The notes beneath the pieces were generated by a model. The model was not told where the DNA came from and did no database searches. It saw only the letters and a list, made by a program, of their open reading frames with translations. Shown here piece by piece: positions 17,201 to 24,775 of a stretch of 64,000 nucleotides of DNA (the stretch's first letter is position 1; each line of letters opens with the position of its first letter). The stretch spans positions 62,001 through 126,000 of the forward strand of contig NZ_JACIDE010000003.1 of NCBI RefSeq assembly GCF_014196205.1, in the 5' to 3' direction. The DNA is from Anoxybacteroides voinovskiense. Its GTDB lineage: Bacteria > Bacillota > Bacilli > Bacillales > Anoxybacillaceae. The translations under genes were made by a program, and so were the position numbers.

Positions 17201-20094
17201 CGAATGTTACGGGATCAGGAGCGCGAATCCGAATTTATTTTAAAGACAGTAGCAACCAATATATTAAAGACAACTCAGGAAATACCATTGTATATGGAAG
17301 CCCTTATGTTACAGGAACAAGAGACTGGATGCCAATTTCTCATACCTTTACTGCACCAAGCAATACGGCATACATTCATATCGAATGTATCTTTACAGGA
17401 GCAGGAACGGCTTATTTCGATGGCATTCAGTTGGATCAAGGGGCTATCGTAACCGAGTACGCTTCGAATGAAAACGTCAGTATGGAAGCCGGAAGCGGAA
17501 CGACGCTTGACAATTGGACATTAAATGCGTTTGGTACAGGGGATGGCAGAACGACCGAGCAGGCAAAAGCCGGACAATATTCGGTGAAAATCACTGGTTT
17601 AAGCAGTGCGAGCCGTTATGTCGGACAACAAGTTTCCGTCAGTGGGAAAAAAGGCGATCCATTGACATTGTCCGGCTGGGCGTATGTGAAAAATCCAAAT
17701 ACGACAGGCACTTTTGCCTTGCAGTTGACGTTCACGTATACGGATGGAACAACGGGAACGTTTACAATTCCGTTCGATAAAACATTGACGGATCAATGGC
17801 AGTTTGTGAAAAAGACGTTCCGGGCGGCGAAAGATTTTAGCCAGGCGAAAATTTACGGCCTTTATAACAACCAATCCGGTACGGTCTATTTTGACAATAT
17901 GAAGCTTGAAGAACGGGCTTCGACTTCGACCACGACATATAGTGCGGACGGCAATTTTGTCACAGCGGAAACGGATGAATGGAACCAAACGACATCGTAC
18001 GGTTACGATGCGAATGGAAACGAGACATCCGTCACAACACCGGCTGGACGAAATACGACATACACTTACACTTATTTGGACCAACTAAAATCTGTGACAA
18101 TGGTCGATCCGTCAGGACAACAAAGCATTACGACCCAGTATACGTACGATACACAAGGGAACTTGAAAACTCGTACGGATCCAAAAAACAACGTCACTAC
18201 ATTTGATTATAATGAAATTAACCTGTTGAAGTTCCAACAAGATCCGTTAGGGAAGTTTATTAAGTATGATTATGACCCTAACGGAAATGTGAAATCGGTC
18301 GAACAAGGAAAAGGTCCAACGGTTGTTCTTGCCAAGCGAGAATTCAAATACGACAGCAAACACCAACTAACGGAAAAATGGGTCAACAGCCAGAAAGTCG
18401 CTTCGTATACGTACGATTATGCCGGAAATGTGACGAGCATTGACGCGAACGGCCAAACGTATTCGTTCACGTATGACACGTACAGCCGCTTGAAGACGTC
18501 TCAAGAACCGAGCGGGTACCAGCTGCAAAACAACTATGTGACAGATTCAAACAGCTCATCGAACGGGCTGCGCAGTTCCTATGTGGAAACGACTGGCGGC
18601 CATTCATATACCACGACATTTGGATACGACGTCTTACAGCATCTAACGTCCATTCAAGTGCCGACGGGCCAAACGACCGAGTTTTATTACAATGAAAAAG
18701 GCCTGCCCATCCGTACAAGTTTGAAAAATAGCGCTAATACGTCTTCCTTCCATGTTTATTCATCCTATGATGATGGGGGACGATTAACCGCCCAGCGTGT
18801 TATCGGCGGCGATGCGTTGGATTTGACATACAGATACGATGCGGATGGCAATATCGTGACGTACTTTGACGGCGTGAACACGCATACGTTTACGTACGAT
18901 TTCGCCAACCGCTTGAAGTCATGGACGTACCAAGGCAACACCGTTCCATACGACTACGATGCGGCGGGGAACTTGAAAAATCCGCATGGCAAGACGTTGA
19001 CGTTTAATGCGGCCAACGAAGTCGAAGGGTTTACGTATGATGACGCCGGCAACCTTCTGCAAGACGACCGTTACCAATATACGTGGGATGGAGAAGGGCG
19101 TCTTCTTTCAGTCAAAGACGTAAACGGGAACACCATCGCCAGCTTCACGTATCGTCCAGATGGACTCAGAGAAACGAAAACAGTCAATGGCGTCACGTAC
19201 CATTATCACTGTGACGGCACGAACTTAATCCGCATCACAGATGACAGCGGACAAACCGTATGGGCATTCACATGGGCGAATGGCAAGCCAAATACGGTCA
19301 CGAATCAGAATGGCGATACGTTCTACTACGTCACGAACTACCGCGGCGATGTCGTGCGGATTGTGGATGAAAATGGAGCGACGGTCGCCAATTACAGCTA
19401 CGACCCGTGGGGAAAAGTGCTTTCGGTTTCGGAAAATACGGCAGTAGCTGGACAACCGTTAGGATATGCGGGATATTATTATGATAAGGAAACAAAGCTG
19501 TACTACCTGCAAGCACGGTATTACGATCCAGAGACGGGGCGGTTTATCTCAAGAGATCCAGATCCGGGAGACCAAGACGATCCGATCACTCAAAATGCCT
19601 ATACGTATGCCAATAACAATCCGGTGATGAATGTCGATCCGGATGGGCATTGGGCGGTGGATGCGATGTGGCTGATTATGGATACCGCTGCATTTGCGTC
19701 CAATCCATCGTTATCCGGTGCAGCATGGATTGCGGCCGACTTGGCTTCCTTTGCGGATCCGACGGGAGTAGCCTCTACGGTAGCGCATGAGGGAAGGGCA
19801 ATTAAAAGAGCGAGAACAGCTGTTATTTATTTGAGGAAAAATATAGATACTGGGGCTGTTTATGTGGGAAGAGCGAAAAGTTGGGAAAGGTTCTTAAAAA
19901 GGCAACGTGAACATGGAAGAAAGGGTGGGAGATATGTGTACAAAGTTCTTCAAAGAACAAGGCCCGGTCGTCAGGCTAGGAGATACGAGCAAAAATGGAT
20001 CAATCGATTAGGTGGACCGGAAAGATACGGGGGCTGGCTAGAAAATAGTAGGCATGAGATAAGTCCTAAAAAATGGGGTAAATACAGTATATAG
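14224..20094 (+). CDS. secreted Rhs/WapA-like polymorphic toxin with GIY-YIG nuclease-like tip
   Basis: This 1956-residue contact or secreted toxin has an N-terminal Sec signal (cleavage near VKA-EE, residue 29). A DNRLRE-type region at about 300-472 resembles the WapA N terminus. YD/RHS repeats follow. Two carbohydrate-binding-like beta domains are inserted at about 915-1075 and 1083-1233, then more RHS repeats. The core RARYYDPETGRFISRDP-type sequence is near 1755-1782 and PVMNVDPDGH near 1800. From about 1859 the tip is variable: YLR...VYVGR, a following Arg, and a Glu in RRYEQKWINRLGG suggest a GIY-YIG nuclease. GTG 14224 follows GAGGTG. A TTGACG/TATAAT pair (14133-14165) upstream has a 21-base spacer, so the promoter is unsure. 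Confidence 0.9.
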   Translation: MKKRKRYSFLSYVLVFTLTISTWTPFVKAEETSPPSVAEPIQSYTGSLPNEVQKEEPSSRDPYPKEKELPSLRTETAKVYENSDGTYTAEVYTEPIHFKKNGQWVDMDNTLVENSQQEFENKANQFKVKFPKKPKQNRQARLFTYEIAGHNITVELSDDDAPAAKQFKGIKDIAGTFQKERVQYKQLYPGVTFDYALDGTKVKENIILDSYEGNHRFAFHIKAQGLKAEKKSSGMIEFTDAKTGKFLFYIQRPYMYDSSKEGNVSEQVTQEITPVGDGFILTVTVDESYLTDPKRVYPVVIDPWIDVFEAQDAFVASGTSSNYGNLNYLSVGKDPTLGKTRTYLKWTLPTIPNAKVTGASVGVYQYVPNSSTPAGPSISLHQVTSVFNASIINWSTQPSFDPTPVSTKSETKAGYNYFAVSDLVKGWYDGTKPNYGVVLKTDDAQEATAAQKLFHSTEWSSSDGSPYGKPKLVISYRSKKLLGITDYWTYTPDLFNGEGTAVVNVMNGNMVYDIPILSLPGRTDAFHLKMVYNSRSDFEDVYGYRWTFSAQRKLIPNSDKTIVEYIDENGTHYHFNKQQYDTGTAYSAPEGTFFALNSTADGGYTLKEPDETLYYFDSQGRNTKIVDEKGNTILYTFNGTTNQITKISERYGSETTGRDLSLVYDPTTGRLQKITDFRGTETTFTYDSLNGHYRLRTITYAANRPERKTITFEYNDQQQLISITDGNGNKGKFEYDDLNRVWKIIDPRSDTIFAELTYPSVNETIFKDANGNQTYYKSNIDQDLATVNVVEIIEDYQGANPSTTKYEWKNNKITKVIEPNKDTGVANGPTTSSDYDDKGNLTNSVAPDGEAVTNHYDSKSNLTDSTTSAGLSEQNVYDSVSNLLFSTDPLGMTDYFTYDRYGNTVSSVTSSSLAVNPVVNSSFESVGTNNLPTSWTIRTGSEYSISTDHVFGTQSAKITLTGTEGARYYYQDVPISTPLADKTYTISGYIKTTNVTGSGARIRIYFKDSSNQYIKDNSGNTIVYGSPYVTGTRDWMPISHTFTAPSNTAYIHIECIFTGAGTAYFDGIQLDQGAIVTEYASNENVSMEAGSGTTLDNWTLNAFGTGDGRTTEQAKAGQYSVKITGLSSASRYVGQQVSVSGKKGDPLTLSGWAYVKNPNTTGTFALQLTFTYTDGTTGTFTIPFDKTLTDQWQFVKKTFRAAKDFSQAKIYGLYNNQSGTVYFDNMKLEERASTSTTTYSADGNFVTAETDEWNQTTSYGYDANGNETSVTTPAGRNTTYTYTYLDQLKSVTMVDPSGQQSITTQYTYDTQGNLKTRTDPKNNVTTFDYNEINLLKFQQDPLGKFIKYDYDPNGNVKSVEQGKGPTVVLAKREFKYDSKHQLTEKWVNSQKVASYTYDYAGNVTSIDANGQTYSFTYDTYSRLKTSQEPSGYQLQNNYVTDSNSSSNGLRSSYVETTGGHSYTTTFGYDVLQHLTSIQVPTGQTTEFYYNEKGLPIRTSLKNSANTSSFHVYSSYDDGGRLTAQRVIGGDALDLTYRYDADGNIVTYFDGVNTHTFTYDFANRLKSWTYQGNTVPYDYDAAGNLKNPHGKTLTFNAANEVEGFTYDDAGNLLQDDRYQYTWDGEGRLLSVKDVNGNTIASFTYRPDGLRETKTVNGVTYHYHCDGTNLIRITDDSGQTVWAFTWANGKPNTVTNQNGDTFYYVTNYRGDVVRIVDENGATVANYSYDPWGKVLSVSENTAVAGQPLGYAGYYYDKETKLYYLQARYYDPETGRFISRDPDPGDQDDPITQNAYTYANNNPVMNVDPDGHWAVDAMWLIMDTAAFASNPSLSGAAWIAADLASFADPTGVASTVAHEGRAIKRARTAVIYLRKNIDTGAVYVGRAKSWERFLKRQREHGRKGGRYVYKVLQRTRPGRQARRYEQKWINRLGGPERYGGWLENSRHEISPKKWGKYSI
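18894..19796 (+). repeat. Rhs core duplication, copy in full-length gene
   Basis: This segment is nearly identical to 21085-21987 at a constant offset of 2191 bp without gaps. It ends exactly where the variable toxin tip begins, after the codons for ASTVAH. Confidence 0.9.
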
Positions 20095-20108
20095 GAAAGG
20101 TGATTGTC

Positions 20109-20867
20109 TTGAGATTAAGTAAAAATTTCAATGAATTAGAAAAAAGCGTGCAAATAGGGATCGTAAAAGTCTTTCTTCCGGACTATAGTTCTAAAGAATT
20201 TTTTATTTTTGAGGACTTGGCGACGTTATTAGATATGGAATCTAACTTTGAGGCGGAGTTTTTTCTAAAAAGGGAGATAAAAGAAAGAGGTCTTATCGGC
20301 AACATTACTTTTGACTCGGAAAGTGACTATGTTTCAATAAGAACTAAAAGCTCGGATCTTATTTTATCGGTTGCCCTTTTAATCAATGATTTACGAAACT
20401 ATTCTGTAGAAAAAACTATTATTGATGAATATCGAAAATTATTAACCAAATGGAAAGCTCCAAAGAGGCAAAAATGGGTAATAGGAGATATTTTTTCCAT
20501 ACCATTATCAGATGGTACTTATTACTTTGGACAAATAGTGGAATTAGTAGAAGGGTTAACCCCTATTTGCATTTTATTCGATTTAAATAAAAGTACATTA
20601 CCAACACATGCAGAGCTTGCTAAAGCAGAGATTTTAACAGCGCTGAGTTTGATTCCTGATAAGTTAGATGATTATTCTTTTAAAATCATTGGTCAATTTC
20701 CGCTATTTGCGAAAATTAAAGAAAACATTAGGAGGGATCCAATTCGGAATACTCAGTATAGCAGTATAATATTAATAGAATATTGTGAATATATTAAATT
20801 TAATAAACGATCTTATAAGTTTGAGGACATTGCATCCAATAAAGAGTTTGTGATTCGATTAGGTTAA
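20109..20867 (+). CDS. Imm26-like immunity protein for the Rhs tip
   Basis: This protein has about 252 residues. TTG 20109 is chosen because AGGAAAGGTG ends six bases before it; the GTG at 20100 lies inside that site. The C-terminal half carries WVIGDIFSIPLSDGTYYFGQIVE and later IIGQFPLF, the pattern of the Imm26 immunity family. It lies 14 bp after the toxin stop, the standard position for the cognate immunity gene. It is visibly more A+T-rich than the Rhs gene, as expected for an acquired tip cassette. Neutralisation of the GIY-YIG tip is inferred. Confidence 0.75.
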   Translation: MRLSKNFNELEKSVQIGIVKVFLPDYSSKEFFIFEDLATLLDMESNFEAEFFLKREIKERGLIGNITFDSESDYVSIRTKSSDLILSVALLINDLRNYSVEKTIIDEYRKLLTKWKAPKRQKWVIGDIFSIPLSDGTYYFGQIVELVEGLTPICILFDLNKSTLPTHAELAKAEILTALSLIPDKLDDYSFKIIGQFPLFAKIKENIRRDPIRNTQYSSIILIEYCEYIKFNKRSYKFEDIASNKEFVIRLG

Positions 20868-20903
20868 GTGAAAGATTTTCTATATATTAGGTTGTTATGG
20901 TAT

Positions 20904-20946
20904 GGGCTGTCTAATAGTCGAAAAAACGACTTATTTTAGGCAGCCT
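20904..20946. repeat. inverted repeat after first immunity gene
   Basis: GGCTGTCTAA pairs with TTAGGCAGCC, with an inner GTCG/CGAC. There is no T-run, so it is not a clear terminator. Confidence 0.4.
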
Positions 20947-20996
20947 ATCTCAATGTTGAATATGTCGATAAATCCCAATTATCGCCTAATGTTCTT

Positions 20997-21082
20997 GGAA
21001 ACGACTCTCTTCAATTAGTCTATACGTACAACATTGACGGCAATATCATAGAGCTACCTCAACGGCACGTCCCTCATACTTT
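20997..21082 (+). pseudogene. diverged Rhs remnant upstream of displaced core
   Basis: One frame reads GNDSLQLVYTYNIDGNI, matching the Rhs segment GGDALDLTYRYDADGNI of the full gene, then loses frame before YDFSNR. It marks the decayed 5' side of the displaced cassette. Confidence 0.6.
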
Positions 21083-22282
21083 TTGTACGATTTTTCCAAC
21101 CGCTTGAAGTCATGGACGTACCAAGGCAACACCGTTCCATACGACTACGATGCGGCGGGGAACTTGAAAAATCCGCATGGCAAGACGTTGACGTTTAATG
21201 CGGCCAACGAAGTCGAAGGGTTTACGTATGATGACGCCGGCAATCTTCTGCAAGACGACCGTTACCAATATACGTGGGATGGAGAAGGGCGTCTTCTTTC
21301 AGTCAAAGACGTAAACGGGAACACCATCGCCAGCTTCACGTATCGTCCAGATGGACTCAGAGAAACGAAAACAGTCAATGGCGTCACGTACCATTATCAC
21401 TATGACGGATCAAACTTAATCCGCATCACTGATGACAACGGCCAAACGGTATGGGCGTTTACATGGGCGAATGGAAAGCCGAATACGGTGACGAATGCAA
21501 ATGGCGATACGTTCTACTATGTCACCAACTACCGCGGCGATGTCGTGCGGATTGTGGATGAAAATGGAGCGACGGTCGCCAATTACAGCTACGACCCATG
21601 GGGCAAAGTCCTATCTGTTTCTGAAGATGCGGCTGTTGCTGGACAACCGTTAGGATATGCGGGATACTATTACGATAGAGAAACAAAATTGTACTACCTT
21701 CAAGCACGGTACTACGATCCAGAGACGGCAAGGTTGATTTCGAGGGATCCAGATCCAGGAGACAAAGATGATCCGATCACTCAAAATGCCTATACGTATG
21801 CCAATAACAATCCGGTGATGAATGTCGATCCGGATGGGCATTGGGCGGTGGATGCGATGTGGCTGATTATGGATACCGCTGCATTTGCGTCCAATCCATC
21901 GTTATCCGGTGCAGCATGGATTGCGGCCGACTTGGCTTCCTTCGCGGACCCGACGGGAGTAGCCTCTACGGTAGCGCATGCGGGAAGATTGGGAAAAGCA
22001 AGTCACATGGTATATGCTCTTGTAAAGGGGGAAGAAGTGGTATATGTGGGAAGGACAACAAATGCAGCTCGTCGAGAAGCAGCACATAAATTAGTTCATA
22101 AGGATGCGAGATTTCAACCTGTTGCAAAGAATTTGACATATGCTCAGGCAAGAGGGTTAGAGCACCGACTATACTTAAAATATGGTGGTAAGAAAAAGTT
22201 AAGAAATCGAATTAGACCAATTAGCAAAAGGAATAAAAATTATAAATACTATATGAGTGTATCAAGGGGACTTATTAAATGA
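21083..22282 (+). CDS. displaced Rhs core with second GIY-YIG-like toxin tip
   Basis: This 5'-truncated Rhs fragment has 399 codons from an in-frame TTG with no clear ribosome site and no signal peptide. The first 300 or so residues repeat the core of the full-length gene. After ASTVAH the tip differs: MVYALVKGEEVVYVGRTTN, then RREAAHKL and ARGLEHRLYLKYGG, again a GIY-YIG-like pattern but unlike tip 1. It is probably a silent reserve cassette that can recombine onto the full gene; translation on its own is uncertain. Confidence 0.8.
   Translation: MYDFSNRLKSWTYQGNTVPYDYDAAGNLKNPHGKTLTFNAANEVEGFTYDDAGNLLQDDRYQYTWDGEGRLLSVKDVNGNTIASFTYRPDGLRETKTVNGVTYHYHYDGSNLIRITDDNGQTVWAFTWANGKPNTVTNANGDTFYYVTNYRGDVVRIVDENGATVANYSYDPWGKVLSVSEDAAVAGQPLGYAGYYYDRETKLYYLQARYYDPETARLISRDPDPGDKDDPITQNAYTYANNNPVMNVDPDGHWAVDAMWLIMDTAAFASNPSLSGAAWIAADLASFADPTGVASTVAHAGRLGKASHMVYALVKGEEVVYVGRTTNAARREAAHKLVHKDARFQPVAKNLTYAQARGLEHRLYLKYGGKKKLRNRIRPISKRNKNYKYYMSVSRGLIK
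21085..21987 (+). repeat. Rhs core duplication, displaced copy
   Basis: Gap-free partner of 18894-19796. Scattered, mostly silent differences are present, so the duplication is not brand new. Confidence 0.9.
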
Positions 22283-22296
22283 AGGAGGTAGATTGT

Positions 22297-22974
22297 ATGA
22301 ATAAAACCATCTCACAAATAAATAAGTTACTATTTCAAGAATTAGGTCAAATAAATACGGAAGAGGATTTTAAAAAATTAGAACAGCTATTGCTGGCCAT
22401 TCTTCAGTACGATCAAAGAAAATATAAGCAAAAATATGTTTTCGATTTAAAAGTTAAAACAAAAAACTGGCCTGTTAAATTTAAAGAGATTTATCCGAAT
22501 CAGATTTTCGAAATTTATTTGGAGAATATTGACCGATTTGCTTATGGGGTGATCGTGGGAGGCAATTTTAAAGAAAATCGGGACGATGACATTATTATTG
22601 GTTACTTGAATCATTTCTCTAGCGAACAATTATCGGTTGATCAGATTTTTGAATTCATTCGGCTAAAACATTTCCTATTTTTTGCCAATTCAGGTCTCTA
22701 TTCTATTATCAATTATCGATGGAAGTTTGTGGGTTCGTTCCCATCTGAAATACTTAATCAAGATGAACTGCAAAAGCTAGAGTACTCCACTAAATTTTTG
22801 GGCAAATACTATAAAAGCGTGGGAAATAGTGTAAGACCTATTTTAGAATGCGAGATCATCTCTGAGGAAGAAGCGAGCCATATTATGAATCCGTTAGGGA
22901 TTATCGGAGACAAGGAAATTGAAAACATACTAGAGGATTACTATAAAAGCAGCCACACCTCTAGTTTCATTTAA
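22297..22974 (+). CDS. Imm26-like immunity protein for the second tip
   Basis: This protein has 225 residues from ATG 22297, chosen because AAGGAGG lies seven bases before it. The in-frame ATG at 22279 overlaps the toxin stop by 4 bp but lacks a site. The region IYPNQIFEIYLENIDRFAYG and the later WKFVGSFP follow the Imm26 layout seen in the first immunity gene, though overall similarity is low. Position directly after a toxin tip supports the role. A terminator follows at 23021. Confidence 0.65.
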   Translation: MNKTISQINKLLFQELGQINTEEDFKKLEQLLLAILQYDQRKYKQKYVFDLKVKTKNWPVKFKEIYPNQIFEIYLENIDRFAYGVIVGGNFKENRDDDIIIGYLNHFSSEQLSVDQIFEFIRLKHFLFFANSGLYSIINYRWKFVGSFPSEILNQDELQKLEYSTKFLGKYYKSVGNSVRPILECEIISEEEASHIMNPLGIIGDKEIENILEDYYKSSHTSSFI

Positions 22975-23020
22975 TCCTCGTCATACGAAACAGCCGTTTT
23001 AAAATTTATATATTGCTAAT

Positions 23021-23058
23021 AAAAAGGAGGGGAACTCAGGAAATCCTCTCCTTTTTAT
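23021..23058 (+). terminator. terminator of the displaced toxin-immunity cassette
   Basis: AAAAAGGAGGGGA pairs with TCCTCTCCTTTTT with one mismatch, ending in T's. Confidence 0.75.
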
Positions 23059-23060
23059 TT

Positions 23061-24447
23061 GTAACTATTCAGCCGATACATAGAAAAAGTTTACGAGATC
23101 GGGTTTTTTCTGCTTCCCTTGTCTATACTAGTACCATCCAAGACATGGGAGGTGAACAGGATGGCAAACGTTGTTTTTGATTTCCAACAAGCGGTCTTCA
23201 CAATCGAAAGTATGGTGGCAAAAATCGAGCGCCAAGCGCAAACAATCGAAAAACTCCTCAAAGAAAACGAGCAGCTAAGACAAGAAAACCAGCAATTGAA
23301 AGCACGTATCGCAGAATTAGAAGTCCGTACGAAAAAAAACAGTACCAATAGCCATTTCCCGCCGTCTTCTGACCGATTTGTGGAAAAATCCCCTTCTCGC
23401 CAAACGTCGGGGAAACAGCCGGGCATCGAGGAACGACGCTCCGCCAAGTACCGAATCCTGACCACCGAGTCCTTCACCGCGTGACCGAATGCAAAGGATG
23501 TGGTCAATCTTTAGAACATATCGCTCCGCTTCAAGTAGACATTCGCCAAGTGTTCGATCTTCCAGTGGTTCGCATGGAGGTCACTCAACATGAACGGGAA
23601 GTGAAGTGCTGTCCGGAGTGTCATCTTGTCCAGCAGGCAGAGTTCCCTTTTTATGTCACGAATCATGTCCAGTACGGACCAGCCATCACTTCCCTTGTTT
23701 TATACTGGAATCATGCGCAGTTGATCCCGTGCGAGCGTGTCACGGAGATGGTCAAAGCGTTAGTTGACCATTCGATGAGTGCAGGCACAGTCGTAAATAT
23801 GACGAGACGGTAGCAGCCTGTGATAGAAGTAGCGATCAAAGAGATCGAAACCGCGTTGCTCACCTCCAGCACGTTACACGTCGATGAAACGAGTCTGCGT
23901 GTGAACGGAAAGAACCAATGGGTGCACGTGGCTTCCACTGCCAAGGCCACACGATATGGGCTGCATCGCTCCCGTGGAAAGAAAGCGACGGACGACATCG
24001 GGATCTTGCCGCAGTACAAAGGAACGATGGTGCACGATGCGTATTCGGTGTACCCGATGTATACAGAGGCGAGCCATGCCCTTTGCCACGCCCATCATCT
24101 TCGAGAGCTTCGGGCATATACAGAACTTTACGGTCATTCATGGTCGAAAGAGATGACCGAAGCATTGTTGGCGATGAAACAGGCGGTGGAGAATGCTGGC
24201 GGAGCTCTACCGGAAGAGGAAGTCCGGTATTGGGAAGCCGCGTACGACAAGCTTCTAGAGAATGGTCGCCGAGAACTCGAGGAGCGTTGCCGACAGGGAA
24301 AGCATCCCGGCGTCCGCCATGCGCAGAATTTCATCCAGCGTCTAGAAAAGCGCAAGCAAGAAGCGCTTCTCTTCCTGCGAAAAAAAGAAGTGCCGTTTGA
24401 CAACAACCAAGCCGAGCGCGATTTGCGGATGGTGAAAGTCAAACAAA
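23061..24447 (+). mobile_element. remnant of an IS66-family (ISBst12-like) element
   Basis: The likely left end GTAACTATTCAGCC lies just after a terminator. A transposase pseudogene fills the remnant. The right end is gone: the sequence stops inside the last conserved transposase block and joins an IS982 end at 24448. Confidence 0.75.
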
Positions 24448-24461
24448 ACCCATGGTGCTAG
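23161..24461 (+). pseudogene. IS66-family transposase (TnpC), broken
   Basis: The N-terminal part from ATG 23161 (site GGAGGTG) has the coiled coil EKLLKENEQLRQENQQLKARIAELE and the SSDRF motif. A frameshift with apparent loss of a few codons occurs near 23435, because VPNPDHRVLHRVTECKGC continues in another frame. An in-frame TAG at 23811 interrupts VNMTRR-QPVIEVA. The C-terminal block DNNQAERDLRMVKVKQ is complete, then the frame runs into IS982 terminal sequence (NPWC, stop). It encodes no functional transposase. Confidence 0.85.
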
Positions 24462-24470
24462 TTGAGCGCT
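24448..24470. mobile_element. 23-bp terminal fragment of an IS982 element
   Basis: The bases match the reverse complement of the right end of the IS982 copies at 22 of 23 positions (ACCCATGGTGCTAG then TTGAGCGCT). The match stops at the centre of the terminal palindrome. The rest of the element is missing. Confidence 0.8.
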
Positions 24471-24674
24471 AAGCATAATCTTGATAAATTTTTAAAAAAG
24501 TATGGAGGGAACGAAAAGAAGGCGTATAGTGCAATTTATTCGGCAACGGTGAGGCATGTAAAATCTAAGGGGATCAAAGGTAAATTTGAAGAAGTTGTCA
24601 ATGTGTACGGCACAAGAATAACAGTAAGAGGGAATATTGTTGTGCCTGTCACCTGTCGAATATTTTCAAGATAA
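24471..24674 (+). pseudogene. orphan C-terminal tip fragment of a polymorphic toxin
   Basis: This frame reads HNLDKFLKKYGGNEKKAY and later VNVYGTRITVRGNIVV, ending CRIFSR. The pattern resembles tips found at the ends of Rhs-type proteins, but I cannot name the domain. It has no ribosome site or core sequence; the upstream part was replaced by transposon debris. A clean terminator at 24676 follows the stop. It is most likely the remains of a third tip cassette of the adjacent Rhs locus. Confidence 0.5.
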
Positions 24675-24675
24675 G

Positions 24676-24699
24676 CAAAGGGGTCTCCCTTTGTTTTTT
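24676..24699 (+). terminator. terminator after orphan toxin tip
   Basis: CAAAGGG and CCCTTTG flank a 4-base loop, followed by TTTTTT. Confidence 0.8.
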
Positions 24700-24701
24700 G
24701 T

Positions 24702-24743
24702 TTGAAACACTGTGGTTATACCAATATAATGAAACTGTACAGT
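24702..24743 (+). promoter_or_regulatory. promoter and palindrome upstream of the niaP-like gene
   Basis: TTGAAA (24702-24707), a 17-base spacer and TATAAT (24725-24730) form a good sigma-A promoter. The 10-bp palindrome ACTGTACAGT (24734-24743) lies at the expected start of transcription and could be an operator. Confidence 0.6.
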
Positions 24744-24775
24744 GACTTTACACTTGTCAAAAGAGGAGGCTTGTC

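Noticed and set aside
17599-18084. Minus-strand frame of 161 codons inside the Rhs gene
   Set aside because: Shadow of the Rhs repeats; the sense strand is a clear protein.
23811-23819. Programmed stop read-through in the IS66 transposase
   Set aside because: The gene has two other lesions, so simple decay explains the TAG better.
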